A stretch of DNA of 44,489 nucleotides, from the IMG/VR virus record IMGVR_UViG_3300023265_000005, positions 1 to 44,489 of that record; one strand, 5' to 3'. Shown here in pieces: positions 31,564-38,218 of the stretch. Every line of letters begins with the position of its first letter. Positions within the stretch are counted from its first letter, which is position 1. The notes below the pieces were generated by a model. The model saw only the letters and a list, made by a program, of their open reading frames with translations, was not told the DNA's origin and ran no database searches. Source of the DNA: a virus. Both the position numbers and the translations under genes were made by a program.

Positions 31564-31590
31564 TTGATCATCATACCGTAACGGTATAAA
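31564..31590 (+). promoter_or_regulatory. Candidate promoter of the accessory operon
   Basis: TTGATC (31564-31569) and TATAAA (31585-31590) are separated by 15 bp; TCTTGA at 31562 would give a 17-bp spacing. The operator at 31573 fills the spacer and the -10, so this promoter should be repressed by the phage repressor. The first gene begins at 31642. Confidence 0.45.
31573..31587. promoter_or_regulatory. Operator upstream of the accessory operon, site 2
   Basis: ATACCGTAACGGTAT is a perfect inverted repeat (ATACCGT-A-ACGGTAT), the best palindrome of the set. It overlaps the predicted promoter elements. The shared pattern with the site at 29469 suggests one repressor controls both regions. 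Confidence 0.6.
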
Positions 31591-31641
31591 CCTCTCCTCA
31601 CACCCCCGGCATTCCGCAGAGGGGCTTGAGGAAGAGACGCG

Positions 31642-32007
31642 GTGGGCAACCCATTTACCTACGTAGCGCGCCGAGAGGCTTTCGAGCAGGCGCTAAAGGC
31701 TGCACGCAGCTCCTACCCGGCAGCGAGCGATCGGCTCATCCTCAGGATGGCGCACTCCCACGCGCGGAACGTGCCGGTCGCGAAAGTGCTGCACGTACCA
31801 CGGCCCCGGCTGAACGTCGCAGCCGTCCCCCCGCCGAAGCTGCCGGGCCGCGTCAACCGCGTGAAGGACGGGCCCAACCGCCGGGTACGCGAGACGCTCC
31901 CCGACCCGCGCCCCGTCAGTGTCCTCGCAAACCTGTCTCGCCGGCATCCGGATTACGGCTGCACGCCGATCGAGCACGCACGCCGAAAGGCTGAGCGCCT
32001 GCTCTGA
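31642..32007 (+). CDS. First accessory-operon protein (121 aa)
   Basis: GTG start about 50 bp after the predicted -10 element, preceded by GAGGAAGAG. The N-terminal region is helical (YVARREAFEQALKAARSSYP, ERLILRMAHSHARNVPVAKV-like pattern), and the C-terminal part is basic (NRVKDGPNRRVRETLPDPRP, ending HARRKAERLL). The overall basic charge suggests nucleic-acid binding, but no family is recognised. Confidence 0.65.
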   Translation: MGNPFTYVARREAFEQALKAARSSYPAASDRLILRMAHSHARNVPVAKVLHVPRPRLNVAAVPPPKLPGRVNRVKDGPNRRVRETLPDPRPVSVLANLSRRHPDYGCTPIEHARRKAERLL

Positions 32008-32053
32008 CTTCAACCCCCCAAAGAACGCCCTGCATGGGGCGGGAAGGATAGAG

Positions 32054-32452
32054 ATGGCTGAGACAAACGCGGGTGGCAAGTTCACGCCGAAGGAATTTCG
32101 CGCCGAGCTAGTCAAGATCATGCCCGGCTATTCTTGGACGGTCCACAAGTCATCGAGCGGGCCATATCTGATGATGGCCACCGGGACTCAGAGTTCCGGC
32201 TTCAATCGCCTCTCTACCCTCCGCGTCATCCGTACCGAACGAGACGGGGCTGTCGCATACGAAGCCAAGTCCGCCGGATACGGGCTGCGGGCGCGTTGGC
32301 TGCACGCCAACACCGACGGAACGCTCGCACGATCCCTGCGCGGCCTTCAGGCGCACTATGAGCGGGTAGCTGGCACCTACGCAGGCCACGCCCGCGCCCT
32401 GCAATCAGGGCGCACCGCTCCGGCTGTGATTTCGGACGCGCACCATGACTGA
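32054..32452 (+). CDS. Accessory protein of unknown function (132 aa)
   Basis: Start at ATG 32054 with a GGGAAGGA ribosome site; the frame extending to 31919 overlaps the preceding gene. Sequence GKFTPKEFRAELVKIMPGYSWTVHKSS, then SSGFNRLSTLRVIRTE and ALARSLRGLQAHYERVAGTY-like helices suggest a small alpha/beta fold. I remember similar proteins from alphaproteobacterial prophages without known role. Confidence 0.7.
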   Translation: MAETNAGGKFTPKEFRAELVKIMPGYSWTVHKSSSGPYLMMATGTQSSGFNRLSTLRVIRTERDGAVAYEAKSAGYGLRARWLHANTDGTLARSLRGLQAHYERVAGTYAGHARALQSGRTAPAVISDAHHD

Positions 32453-32801
32453 CCCCACCCCCGACAACAACACTTTGGCGATGGGGCCGGGAACGCCGCT
32501 GCCGTGGCGGGTGGACTATCGCGACATCTGCCAGTTGCGAGACAACGGCGCGAACCTGCTCGTGATCGGTACGATGACGGGCGGCTTCCATGACGACGCA
32601 ATCGCCGAGAAGGACGCCGCCTACATCGTCCGCGCCTGCAACTCTTTCCCCGCCCTCATTGGGGCGTTGGAGGAAGCGCGGCGATATGCGGGTTACTGCT
32701 ATCGGAAATCCGAAGACGCTGACTTCTCGAACGACGCCTTCGCTGCACTGACGATGATCGACGCAGCCCTCGCCACCGCACGCGGGGAGCAAGAAGCGTG
32801 A
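32445..32801 (+). CDS. Accessory protein with ACNSFPAL motif (118 aa)
   Basis: Belongs to a widespread type of small phage protein: a polar N-terminus with PLPWRVDYRDICQLRDNGAN, then the conserved block DAAYIVRACNSFPALIGALEEARRY and a helical C-terminus. Such proteins recur in the early accessory regions of siphophages and podophages; their function is not known. The start overlaps the previous stop. Confidence 0.75.
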   Translation: MTDPTPDNNTLAMGPGTPLPWRVDYRDICQLRDNGANLLVIGTMTGGFHDDAIAEKDAAYIVRACNSFPALIGALEEARRYAGYCYRKSEDADFSNDAFAALTMIDAALATARGEQEA

Positions 32802-33160
32802 ACATCTACAACCCGCCAGTTCGCATCCCCAATCCTGTGCAAGACAGGTGGGCAGAGGCTGACGCTGAGAGCGATGCGGTATTCGAGCACTTGAACTCGG
32901 GCCGCTTCGACCGGGAGCGCCTTGGAGCCTGGAAGAAGTTCGAGAAGATCGCCGCCGAACGTGACGAGATACTGCGCCGCACTGGTCGCATCGTCAACCG
33001 CCTGTGCCCCGCTGTGCGCACTCCTGACGTTGCTTGGACTGCGGAGGGGTTCGCTGCCTACGCGGCCTCTCTGGACCGCCGTAGAGCCCTGCACAGGCTC
33101 ATCACGCCGAGGATCGAAGCGAAGGTCCGGTTCCAGCGCACGACACGAGGGGGGATTTAG
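32798..33160 (+). CDS. Accessory protein (120 aa)
   Basis: GTG-started gene overlapping the previous stop as GTGA. The N-terminus is extended (NIYNPPVRIPNPVQDRWAEA), followed by helices (ERLGAWKKFEKIAAERDEIL, RRTGRIVNRLCP) and a basic C-terminus. No recognised family. The overlaps with both neighbours support translation. Confidence 0.65.
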   Translation: MNIYNPPVRIPNPVQDRWAEADAESDAVFEHLNSGRFDRERLGAWKKFEKIAAERDEILRRTGRIVNRLCPAVRTPDVAWTAEGFAAYAASLDRRRALHRLITPRIEAKVRFQRTTRGGI

Positions 33161-33161
33161 C

Positions 33162-33488
33162 ATGGCAGAGAATCCGAGAGCTTTCCCGAGCGGCGACTTC
33201 GCTGGCTGCGAGCCGAGCTATGGCATGGGCTTGCGCGACTACTTCGCGGTGCACGCGGACCAACCGGGCATCAGCGAAATCGTGAGCATGGCCGGTTTCC
33301 AGACTGACGGCTTTTGGGTGTTCCTTGGCGGTGACGGCGAGAACAAGCAGACGTTCAACGACTGGTGGAACAACCTGCCGTTGACGGAACGCCTGTCGCT
33401 GTCTGCTCGTGTTCGCTTTGCGATGGCCGACGCCCTTCTCTCCGCCCGCACTCCCGAGGCTTCGGATACAGGAGAGGGGAAGTCGTGA
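33162..33488 (+). CDS. Accessory protein (108 aa)
   Basis: Start at ATG 33162, directly after the preceding stop; the reading from 32922 lies over that gene. The sequence EPSYGMGLRDYFAVHADQPGISE and QTFNDWWNNLPLTERLSLSA is characteristic of a small protein with a central DYFA-type block seen in phage accessory genes. It ends with a polar tail and overlaps the next start (GTGA). Function unknown. Confidence 0.7.
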   Translation: MAENPRAFPSGDFAGCEPSYGMGLRDYFAVHADQPGISEIVSMAGFQTDGFWVFLGGDGENKQTFNDWWNNLPLTERLSLSARVRFAMADALLSARTPEASDTGEGKS

Positions 33489-33940
33489 GCGAACAGGTTA
33501 TCCCAACGGCGGCACAAGTCGAGGCGCTGGAAAGCGCTGCCAAGGCATTGCTCGACGCGTGCTATCTCGCCGATGCCAACGAGGAGCTATCGGACCACGT
33601 TGACGGCTCGCTGCTCGACGCGGTGAGCGAAGCGCTCGATTGGCGTTACCCTGAAATCTGGACCCAGGAGCAGGTCGATGCGCTCAACGCCTCGCAGCAG
33701 GGATATGGCCACCCGTTCACCTGCGGCAGCGGCAACCGCAGCGACGAAGCGCACACGGCCTACGCCGAGGAGAGCGGTGAGGACAAGGGCCAACTGATCG
33801 CGACCAAGCGAGGGTGGGTCTGCCCGGTCTGCGACTACCGCCAGTTCTGGGCGCACGATCACCAGTTTGAAGGCGCGCTGCCACATCCTTTCGCCGCCTC
33901 TCTCACCGAACGCAACCGGGACCAATCAGATGACCGATAA
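33485..33940 (+). CDS. Accessory protein with a C-terminal zinc-ribbon-like motif (151 aa)
   Basis: GTG start (GTGA overlap). The first ~80 residues are acidic helices (AAQVEALESAAKALLDACYL, AVSEALDWRYPEIWTQEQVD). The C-terminal part has a Cys residue in HPFTCGSGNRSDEAH and a CPVCDYRQFWAHDHQFEG block, so a metal site with two to three Cys/His ligands is plausible. It overlaps the HNH gene by 11 bases. Function unknown. Confidence 0.65.
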   Translation: MSEQVIPTAAQVEALESAAKALLDACYLADANEELSDHVDGSLLDAVSEALDWRYPEIWTQEQVDALNASQQGYGHPFTCGSGNRSDEAHTAYAEESGEDKGQLIATKRGWVCPVCDYRQFWAHDHQFEGALPHPFAASLTERNRDQSDDR

Positions 33941-34391
33941 TATTGGCGCTTCGGCTGACGCCGACCGGGCCGTCGTGAACGGAGCCGGACAAGCCGTCTC
34001 CGCCCTTCGGGCTTCCGTCCCTAGCGCGAGGCCGTCGCAATCGCGGAGACCGCAAGGCACCTACAAGCGGCGGCAAAGGGACGCAGTGGTAGCGCGCGAC
34101 GGAAAGAACTGCCGCTACTGTGGCGTCGAAACAACCACGCCGCGATATAGCGGCGACAACAGCGACTGCGTTCGAACCCTCGACCATATCGTTCCTTTGT
34201 CGCGCGGCGGCACCAACCGCCTTTCGAATCTCGTGATAGCCTGTGGCTGGTGCAACCGCATGAAAGCCGATGGGCAGTTCTCTGCGCAAGCGATCGAAGC
34301 CCGTAGGGCCGAGACTGGAACAGGCTCGGTTCACGAGAGCGCGGTCGGCGAAGCCGAGGCGCCCGACCAAGGCCCCGACCATGTCGACTAG
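33930..34391 (+). CDS. HNH endonuclease with ends made of inverted repeats (153 aa)
   Basis: HNH nuclease core at residues ~45-115: zinc Cys C61/C64 (NCRYCG), catalytic H86 (LDHIVPLSRGGTNRLSNL) and C105/C108 (ACGWCNRMKADGQ). Residues ~5-35 (ASADADRAVVNGAGQAVSAL onward) and ~122-145 (EARRAETGTGSVHESAVG) are not part of the HNH fold: the DNA encoding them forms ~70-bp imperfect inverted repeats that recur around another gene (41400-41870). ATG 33930 overlaps the previous stop. Possible roles are homing, packaging or defence; see the repeat entries. Confidence 0.8.
   Translation: MTDNIGASADADRAVVNGAGQAVSALRASVPSARPSQSRRPQGTYKRRQRDAVVARDGKNCRYCGVETTTPRYSGDNSDCVRTLDHIVPLSRGGTNRLSNLVIACGWCNRMKADGQFSAQAIEARRAETGTGSVHESAVGEAEAPDQGPDHVD
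33945..34015. repeat. Inverted-repeat arm, 5' side of HNH gene
   Basis: This 71-bp stretch, inside the 5' coding end of the HNH gene, is an imperfect inverted copy of 34296-34363. Landmarks in inverted order: GGCGCTTCGGCT pairs with AGCCGAGGCGCC, GTGAACGGAGCC with GGCTCGGTTCAC, and CCCTTCGGGCTTC with GAAGCCCGTAGGG. A related arm lies at 41409-41475. Confidence 0.7.
34284..34365. repeat. 82-bp exact repeat, copy 1 (3' end of HNH gene)
   Basis: All 82 bases are identical to 41766-41847. The block begins GCGCAAGCGATCGAAGCC and ends GCCGAGGCGCCCG; the flanking bases differ on both sides (T before, A after, against C and T in copy 2). It is read in the same frame in both genes (QAIEARRAETGTGSVHES, then AVGEAEAP). 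Bases 34296-34363 form the inverted-repeat partner of 33945-34015. Confidence 0.95.
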
Positions 34392-34779
34392 CCCCCTCCC
34401 CAAGGCGGTTCCGTATCGTCCAGAACGAAGCGTCACCTTCAAGGTGTGGCAAGGTAGCTATCCGGTCAGGAGCGCCGCGGTCGACCAAGCCGAGACGTTC
34501 GAAGATGCCGTGCGAGCAGCCACCTGGATCCACAAGCAGGTCATCACCGTGTTGCGGATCGATGCCGGCAAGGCCGAGAAGGAACTGGCGCTTTACGCGA
34601 TCAAGCAGAGTGCGCCCAAGTGGCGAACCGGAGCTGATGGCCGAACTGTCCGGCGGTGCGATCTCTACCCCGACTTGCTGCACGACGTGCTGGTCACAGA
34701 GTTCGCTCCGGTCGAGCCCTTCGATCCGTTCGTCGATCCGGTCGGGATCGATCGAGGACTGGTGGTGCGTCATGGCTGA
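34381..34779 (+). CDS. Accessory protein (132 aa)
   Basis: ATG at 34381 overlapping the HNH stop by 11 bases. Residues 10-40 contain PYRPERSVTFKVWQGSYPVR, then a helix FEDAVRAATWIHKQVITVLR and a basic/acidic C-terminus (DLYPDLLHDVLVTEFAPVEP). No recognised family. The overlaps on both sides support the call. Confidence 0.65.
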   Translation: MSTSPLPKAVPYRPERSVTFKVWQGSYPVRSAAVDQAETFEDAVRAATWIHKQVITVLRIDAGKAEKELALYAIKQSAPKWRTGADGRTVRRCDLYPDLLHDVLVTEFAPVEPFDPFVDPVGIDRGLVVRHG

Positions 34780-35113
34780 GTGGCAGGACATTGCGACGGC
34801 GCCGCGGGACGAGGCCGTTCCACTGCTCGTGTATTTCGATCACGACGCGGACCCTTACCAAGACCCGGAGCAGCCCGGTCGCCTGACGGACTATGCCATC
34901 CATGCGGAAGGCGGAGACTACCTTAAGGGGCAAGGCGTCGCGGTCGCTGTCTGGCGATATGGTTGGCATGAAAGCGATGGATGGGAGAGCGCCAACTCGG
35001 ACTACTGGATGCCAGCGGCGTGGTGGCTCTTGGTCGACGGCGATACTGGCGATCACGTAGTCAACGCAACCCACTGGATGCCCCTCCCACCGCCTCCGGT
35101 GCCCCATGCGTAG
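34772..35113 (+). CDS. DUF551-like protein (113 aa)
   Basis: Opens WQDIATAPRDEAVPLLVYF and closes with WWLLVDGDTGDHVVNATHWMPLPPPP, the Trp/Pro-rich ending of DUF551-like small proteins common in phage genomes. The middle contains GYLKGQGV-like and VAVAVWRYGWHESDGWE strands. Function unknown. It overlaps its neighbours by 8 bases on each side. Confidence 0.75.
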   Translation: MAEWQDIATAPRDEAVPLLVYFDHDADPYQDPEQPGRLTDYAIHAEGGDYLKGQGVAVAVWRYGWHESDGWESANSDYWMPAAWWLLVDGDTGDHVVNATHWMPLPPPPVPHA

Positions 35114-35270
35114 CCTCTTCACCCGGTTCCTTACCGATCCTGGTTCTGCCTTGTTGGGGGTGGGGATTGGGACGGGGGCGGTGTTCCTTCTGTTTCAGAT
35201 TGGGGATGGGCTCGCGGAAAGAGCCGAGGCGAATGCCGCCTTCGGCGTCACCGCAGGAGACGATCAGTGA
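35106..35270 (+). CDS. Small membrane protein (54 aa)
   Basis: ATG 35106, inside the end of the previous gene; its TGA overlaps the next GTG. One hydrophobic helix (PGSALLGVGIGTGAVFLLFQIG) lies near the middle, then a charged tail (LAERAEANAAFGVTAGDDQ). Translational coupling with the following transglycosylase-like gene is likely, but its role is unknown. Confidence 0.55.
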   Translation: MRSLFTRFLTDPGSALLGVGIGTGAVFLLFQIGDGLAERAEANAAFGVTAGDDQ

Positions 35271-35875
35271 TCGCCCTGCTCGACAACGGGCAAGACCTTG
35301 CCGACTGCGAGGATGAGATCGGTGTGCCAGTCGGGCAACTCCTGACGCCGCTAACCCGGTATCGGCTACGCGATCCTGATCGGCCTTGGGCAATCGACAA
35401 CGGCGGCTTTGCCGAGCTGGACATCGACGCACTTTTTGCGCTGCTCACCCGTGAAGCGCACCATAAGGGCGACTGCCTTTTCGTGGCCGTGCCCGACATC
35501 GTTGCGTCAGCGCAGCGCACACTGGAGTTGTTCGAGCATTTCGCCCCGCAGTTGAAGGGCTGGCCACTCGCGCTTGTCTGCCAAGATGGCCAAGAGCATT
35601 TGCCGATCCCCTGGGGCGGCATCGCCGCGGTGTTCATCGGCGGAACCACGAATTGGAAGTGTTCGGCCCATGTCGAACAAATCATCAAAACAGCGCTACT
35701 TCTTGGGAAGCACGTCCACGCCGGCCGAGTGAATACGCCCGAGCGCTTCACATGGTTTGAACGGCGGGGAGCCCACACTGCGGATGGGACTGGAATGTCC
35801 CGATATACGCACATGCGGCAGGCAATCGCCATGCGCGGTCGGCAGGCTGAGCTCGACATTGGGGAGGCAGCATGA
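35267..35875 (+). CDS. tRNA-guanine transglycosylase-like protein, DpdA-related (202 aa)
   Basis: Looks like a short TIM-barrel member of the queuine tRNA-ribosyltransferase superfamily. Motifs in order: AIDNGGF (D44-F48, cf. the DSGGF block), AVPDIVAS (D77, candidate catalytic Asp), the IGGTTN loop (124-129), and GKHVHAGRVNTPERF (147-161, cf. the GVGTPED block), ending in DGTGMSRY. Tgt-family enzymes exchange guanine for a 7-deazaguanine base; DpdA paralogues do so in DNA, and short phage relatives occur (DUF7221-type, from memory). At 202 residues it lacks the tRNA-binding parts of full Tgt (~375). Its stop overlaps a QueD-like gene, which supports 7-deazaguanine chemistry. Substrate DNA or RNA is inferred. 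Confidence 0.6.
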   Translation: MIALLDNGQDLADCEDEIGVPVGQLLTPLTRYRLRDPDRPWAIDNGGFAELDIDALFALLTREAHHKGDCLFVAVPDIVASAQRTLELFEHFAPQLKGWPLALVCQDGQEHLPIPWGGIAAVFIGGTTNWKCSAHVEQIIKTALLLGKHVHAGRVNTPERFTWFERRGAHTADGTGMSRYTHMRQAIAMRGRQAELDIGEAA

Positions 35876-36228
35876 GGCTGTTCAAGCGCAAGCCGCAAGC
35901 CGCAACGGGCGTAGGTGCGACATTCTGCGCGTCTCACCGCGATCAAATCAGCGGCCAAGTGCACGGTCACAGCTACCATGTGAAGGCGTGGTTGCCGTTC
36001 TCGGCAGCAAGCAGCGCCACAGTGCAGCAGCACACGCTAAAGACGATTGTGGCGCGTCTTGATCATACCACGCTGCCTGATCGCCTTGCTTGGGCCGAGA
36101 AGTTGGCTGAGCACATCTTCCACGCGATGCGAACCGAGCACAGTTGGTACGATGGCAGCACGAGTTCGGTGCTCTGGGTCGAGGTGAGCCGCCCGCTTGA
36201 AGACCTTTACGCAAGGTGGCCGGCATGA
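35872..36228 (+). CDS. QueD/6-pyruvoyl-tetrahydropterin synthase-like protein (118 aa)
   Basis: Resembles QueD, the second enzyme of 7-deazaguanine (preQ0) synthesis. Zinc ligands appear as H22 (ATFCASHRD), H31 and H33 (VHGHSYHVKAW), and the LDHTTLP block (D64-H65) matches the family LDH motif; length matches (~120 aa). In E. coli QueD the catalytic Cys precedes HGH (CGRLHGH); here the equivalent is S27 (SGQVHGH). The C-terminal Glu region (VEVSRPLED) is also unlike VKET. It may have altered or lost activity, or supply a related pterin reaction. ATGA overlap with the transglycosylase-like gene suggests they act together. No queC, queE or folE is seen here. Confidence 0.6.
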   Translation: MRLFKRKPQAATGVGATFCASHRDQISGQVHGHSYHVKAWLPFSAASSATVQQHTLKTIVARLDHTTLPDRLAWAEKLAEHIFHAMRTEHSWYDGSTSSVLWVEVSRPLEDLYARWPA

Positions 36229-36488
36229 CCCTCATCGACCACGTCGAGGCATTTCTGGCACGTACAGGGATCCCTCCGGCGCAGTTCGGGCGGACAGCCT
36301 TGCGCGACCCACGCTTCGTATTCGACCTTCGCAATGGGCGCGAGCCACGAGCTGCTACCAAGCATTTCGTCGTCGCCTTCATGGCGATCCACTCACGCGC
36401 CATGGGACTAACGCCCGGCAGGGCTGAGACGCGCGCGCCAACCAAGGCAGTGCCCCGCCATACCTCCAACATCAAAGGAGACACCTGA
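36225..36488 (+). CDS. Small helical accessory protein (87 aa)
   Basis: ATG 36225 overlaps the QueD-like stop (ATGA). The core LIDHVEAFLARTGIPPAQFGRTALRDPRFVFDLRNGREPRAAT resembles a short helix-turn-helix-like protein frequent in alphaproteobacteria and their phages (DPRFV-LR-GREPR pattern). The C-terminal part is polar. It may bind DNA; the role is unknown. Confidence 0.7.
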   Translation: MTLIDHVEAFLARTGIPPAQFGRTALRDPRFVFDLRNGREPRAATKHFVVAFMAIHSRAMGLTPGRAETRAPTKAVPRHTSNIKGDT

Positions 36489-36736
36489 TGGCCGAGACGG
36501 ACCCTGAACTGTTGCGCGCGATGGCCGAACGGTTGGCCAACTATCCATCGGACGGCAAGCCGCCGAACGACGACACGACACACGCTTTGAACCTGTGTGG
36601 CTTCATCGAGCGCATCGAGATCAACAAATCGTGCCCGGCCTGCGGGACGCCGAAGCTCGACTATTCATACCTCAAAATCACAGCGGGCGGGCGATATTTT
36701 CTCGCCGCGATGCAGCAGGAGAAATCCGATGCCTGA
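36488..36736 (+). CDS. Small accessory protein with CPAC motif (82 aa)
   Basis: Its start overlaps the preceding stop by one base. Helical N-terminus (ELLRAMAERLANYPSDGKPP), then NLCGFIERIEINKSCPACGTPKLDY and a final GGRYFLAAMQQEKSDA. A single CPAC pair could hold metal with other ligands. The sequence resembles a small winged-helix domain. Function unknown. Confidence 0.65.
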   Translation: MAETDPELLRAMAERLANYPSDGKPPNDDTTHALNLCGFIERIEINKSCPACGTPKLDYSYLKITAGGRYFLAAMQQEKSDA

Positions 36737-36884
36737 ACACCGCACCGGCTGCCTTGCCCTTCGCATCCACTCGAACACTCGCCCCATGCAGGGCGGTCAC
36801 CGCCTGAATCAGCCGGTGCCTCGCGGTATCCTGCCGATGGAGCGGCCTTCGCTCTGGCAGCGGTTGTTCGGACGGGGGCGGTGA
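36729..36884 (+). CDS. Short basic accessory protein (51 aa)
   Basis: ATG 36729 overlaps the previous gene by 8 bases and its stop overlaps the next GTG (GTGA). Composition is Arg/Pro-rich: HRTGCLALRIHSNTRPMQGG, ending LWQRLFGRGR. The C-terminal LWQRLFGRGR resembles short motifs at the ends of other small membrane-associated phage proteins. Function unknown. Confidence 0.5.
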   Translation: MPEHRTGCLALRIHSNTRPMQGGHRLNQPVPRGILPMERPSLWQRLFGRGR

Positions 36885-37246
36885 TGGTGACCGTCAGCAC
36901 AGCCGCGCTCCTGACGCTCTCGACCGGGATCGTGATGGTCGAGCGGTTCGAAGGCGTGGGCGAGGCAGCCGAGGCCGTGATGGGCCACCCCGTCTGGACG
37001 CATGAATTCCCCTCGCTCGGCGACCGGATGCGCGAGTTGATTGTTGCGCAACTGCCCGACTTTCCGACCGAAGTGAGCGGCGATTGGCGCGAAGTGCGAG
37101 AGGCTGCGGTTGCCCGCTATGGCGAGACAATCGAGATCGATCGTGGAAACGAACAGCGCGCGGGCGATCCGGTTTCGACGCTGGTGAGCGCGGTCGCTCA
37201 GGCCAAGGGTCGCCGCGCCCACCTTCTCGAACAGGAACCCAAGTAA
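36881..37246 (+). CDS. Accessory protein, HPVWTHE family (121 aa)
   Basis: GTG 36881 start with a GTGA overlap. The opening VTVSTAALLTLSTGIVMVERFEGVGEAAEAVMGHPVWTHEFPSL is a well-known type in alphaproteobacterial phages (LLTL-TTGI then HPVWTHE). The C-terminal half is acidic/basic helical. Function unknown; its spread suggests a real, conserved protein. Confidence 0.75.
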   Translation: MMVTVSTAALLTLSTGIVMVERFEGVGEAAEAVMGHPVWTHEFPSLGDRMRELIVAQLPDFPTEVSGDWREVREAAVARYGETIEIDRGNEQRAGDPVSTLVSAVAQAKGRRAHLLEQEPK

Positions 37247-37788
37247 TGGGAGAGATCGTAACCGCCACACAGGCGGATCGGGACCGCGCGGCCGATTTCC
37301 TTGCCCGCGACTGGACCAGCAACCTCACTGCTGAGCACGTCAGGCGCGGGCTCTACGACGAGGACGAGTGGGTCCAGACCTTCGCCCGCCACCGCCTCGC
37401 ATCCACCCCTCAACCGGCTGTCGGTGAGAGCCTCGTTCGTTGGGAGAACTTGGCCGGCGTCAAGGGCTGCAAGCACTGTCGCGGGAAGGGGTGGCACATG
37501 GTCACCGTGGACCCAGATTTGGACCTTGAGGAGCCGACCCCCTGTGGTTGGTGCCTTGTTCCCCGCGCCGCTCTATCCGAGGCCATCCCTCATATAGTCG
37601 AGCAGTGTGCGAAGGTGGCGCGCAGCTACGAGGAAGCGTTGGGGCCTCCGGGGATCGTCAACACGATGTCAGGCGCCGACGCATACGAAACCGGCGTCGC
37701 CGATGCCGCATTGGCGATTGAGTCAGCGATCCGCTCCCAACCTCTTTCGCCTCCTTCACCTTCCAAGGACCAAGATGATGCAGAATGA
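37246..37788 (+). CDS. Accessory protein with CxxC zinc-knuckle pair (180 aa)
   Basis: ATG 37246 immediately follows the previous stop. Residues ~85-112 have two CxxC motifs (GCKHCRGKGWHM, then PTPCGWCLVP), as in DnaJ-like zinc fingers. The N-terminus is helical and acidic (ADRDRAADFLARDWTSNLTA, HVRRGLYDEDEWVQTFARHR), the end Ser/Pro-rich. Possibly a nucleic-acid or protein-binding regulator. A longer frame from 37084 overlaps the previous gene. Confidence 0.7.
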   Translation: MGEIVTATQADRDRAADFLARDWTSNLTAEHVRRGLYDEDEWVQTFARHRLASTPQPAVGESLVRWENLAGVKGCKHCRGKGWHMVTVDPDLDLEEPTPCGWCLVPRAALSEAIPHIVEQCAKVARSYEEALGPPGIVNTMSGADAYETGVADAALAIESAIRSQPLSPPSPSKDQDDAE

Positions 37789-38218
37789 CGAGATCGCGGG
37801 GGAGTTGGATAGGCTGCTGCACGGCCCACTCAAAGCGGGTGCGTTCGCCGCCGAGGCGAGTGTTTTCATCGCCCGGCATGGTGAGGCCATCCTCGCCGCC
37901 CTCTGCACCCCCGCGCCTGACGGGGAGATCGGCGAGCTGGTGGAGCAGGCGCGTCGTTACGCCGAGGCAACCTACATCCAGCCCAAGGTGCGTCAATTTG
38001 CCAGTAAGGTCGCAGACGCGCTCACCACCCAGCAATCCAAACTCGACGAAGCACTGGCCACAATCGCTCGGCTCGAGGAAGCGGGGGAGGCCGTGATCGC
38101 AGCGGTGCGGCCGATCATCGTTTTCCATTCCAGCGGCGGGCACGAGGGCGAGGCTACCGATGCCGTCCTGAATCGCGCTGACGACGCCCTCACCACCTGG
38201 TCCTCCGCCCGTGGTTGA
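37775..38218 (+). CDS. Helical accessory protein (147 aa)
   Basis: Start at 37775 with AAGGA five bases upstream; it overlaps the preceding gene by 14 bases. Mainly helical: IAGELDRLLHGPLKAGAFAA, EIGELVEQARRYAEATYIQP, then LDEALATIARLEEAGEAVIA. The heptad-like spacing suggests a coiled coil. No known family. Confidence 0.65.
   Translation: MMQNDEIAGELDRLLHGPLKAGAFAAEASVFIARHGEAILAALCTPAPDGEIGELVEQARRYAEATYIQPKVRQFASKVADALTTQQSKLDEALATIARLEEAGEAVIAAVRPIIVFHSSGGHEGEATDAVLNRADDALTTWSSARG

Noticed and set aside
31540-31587. CRISPR-like or iteron array
   Set aside because: Only two spaced palindromic sites, with the same pattern as the cI/cro operator; no array or spacers anywhere in the window.
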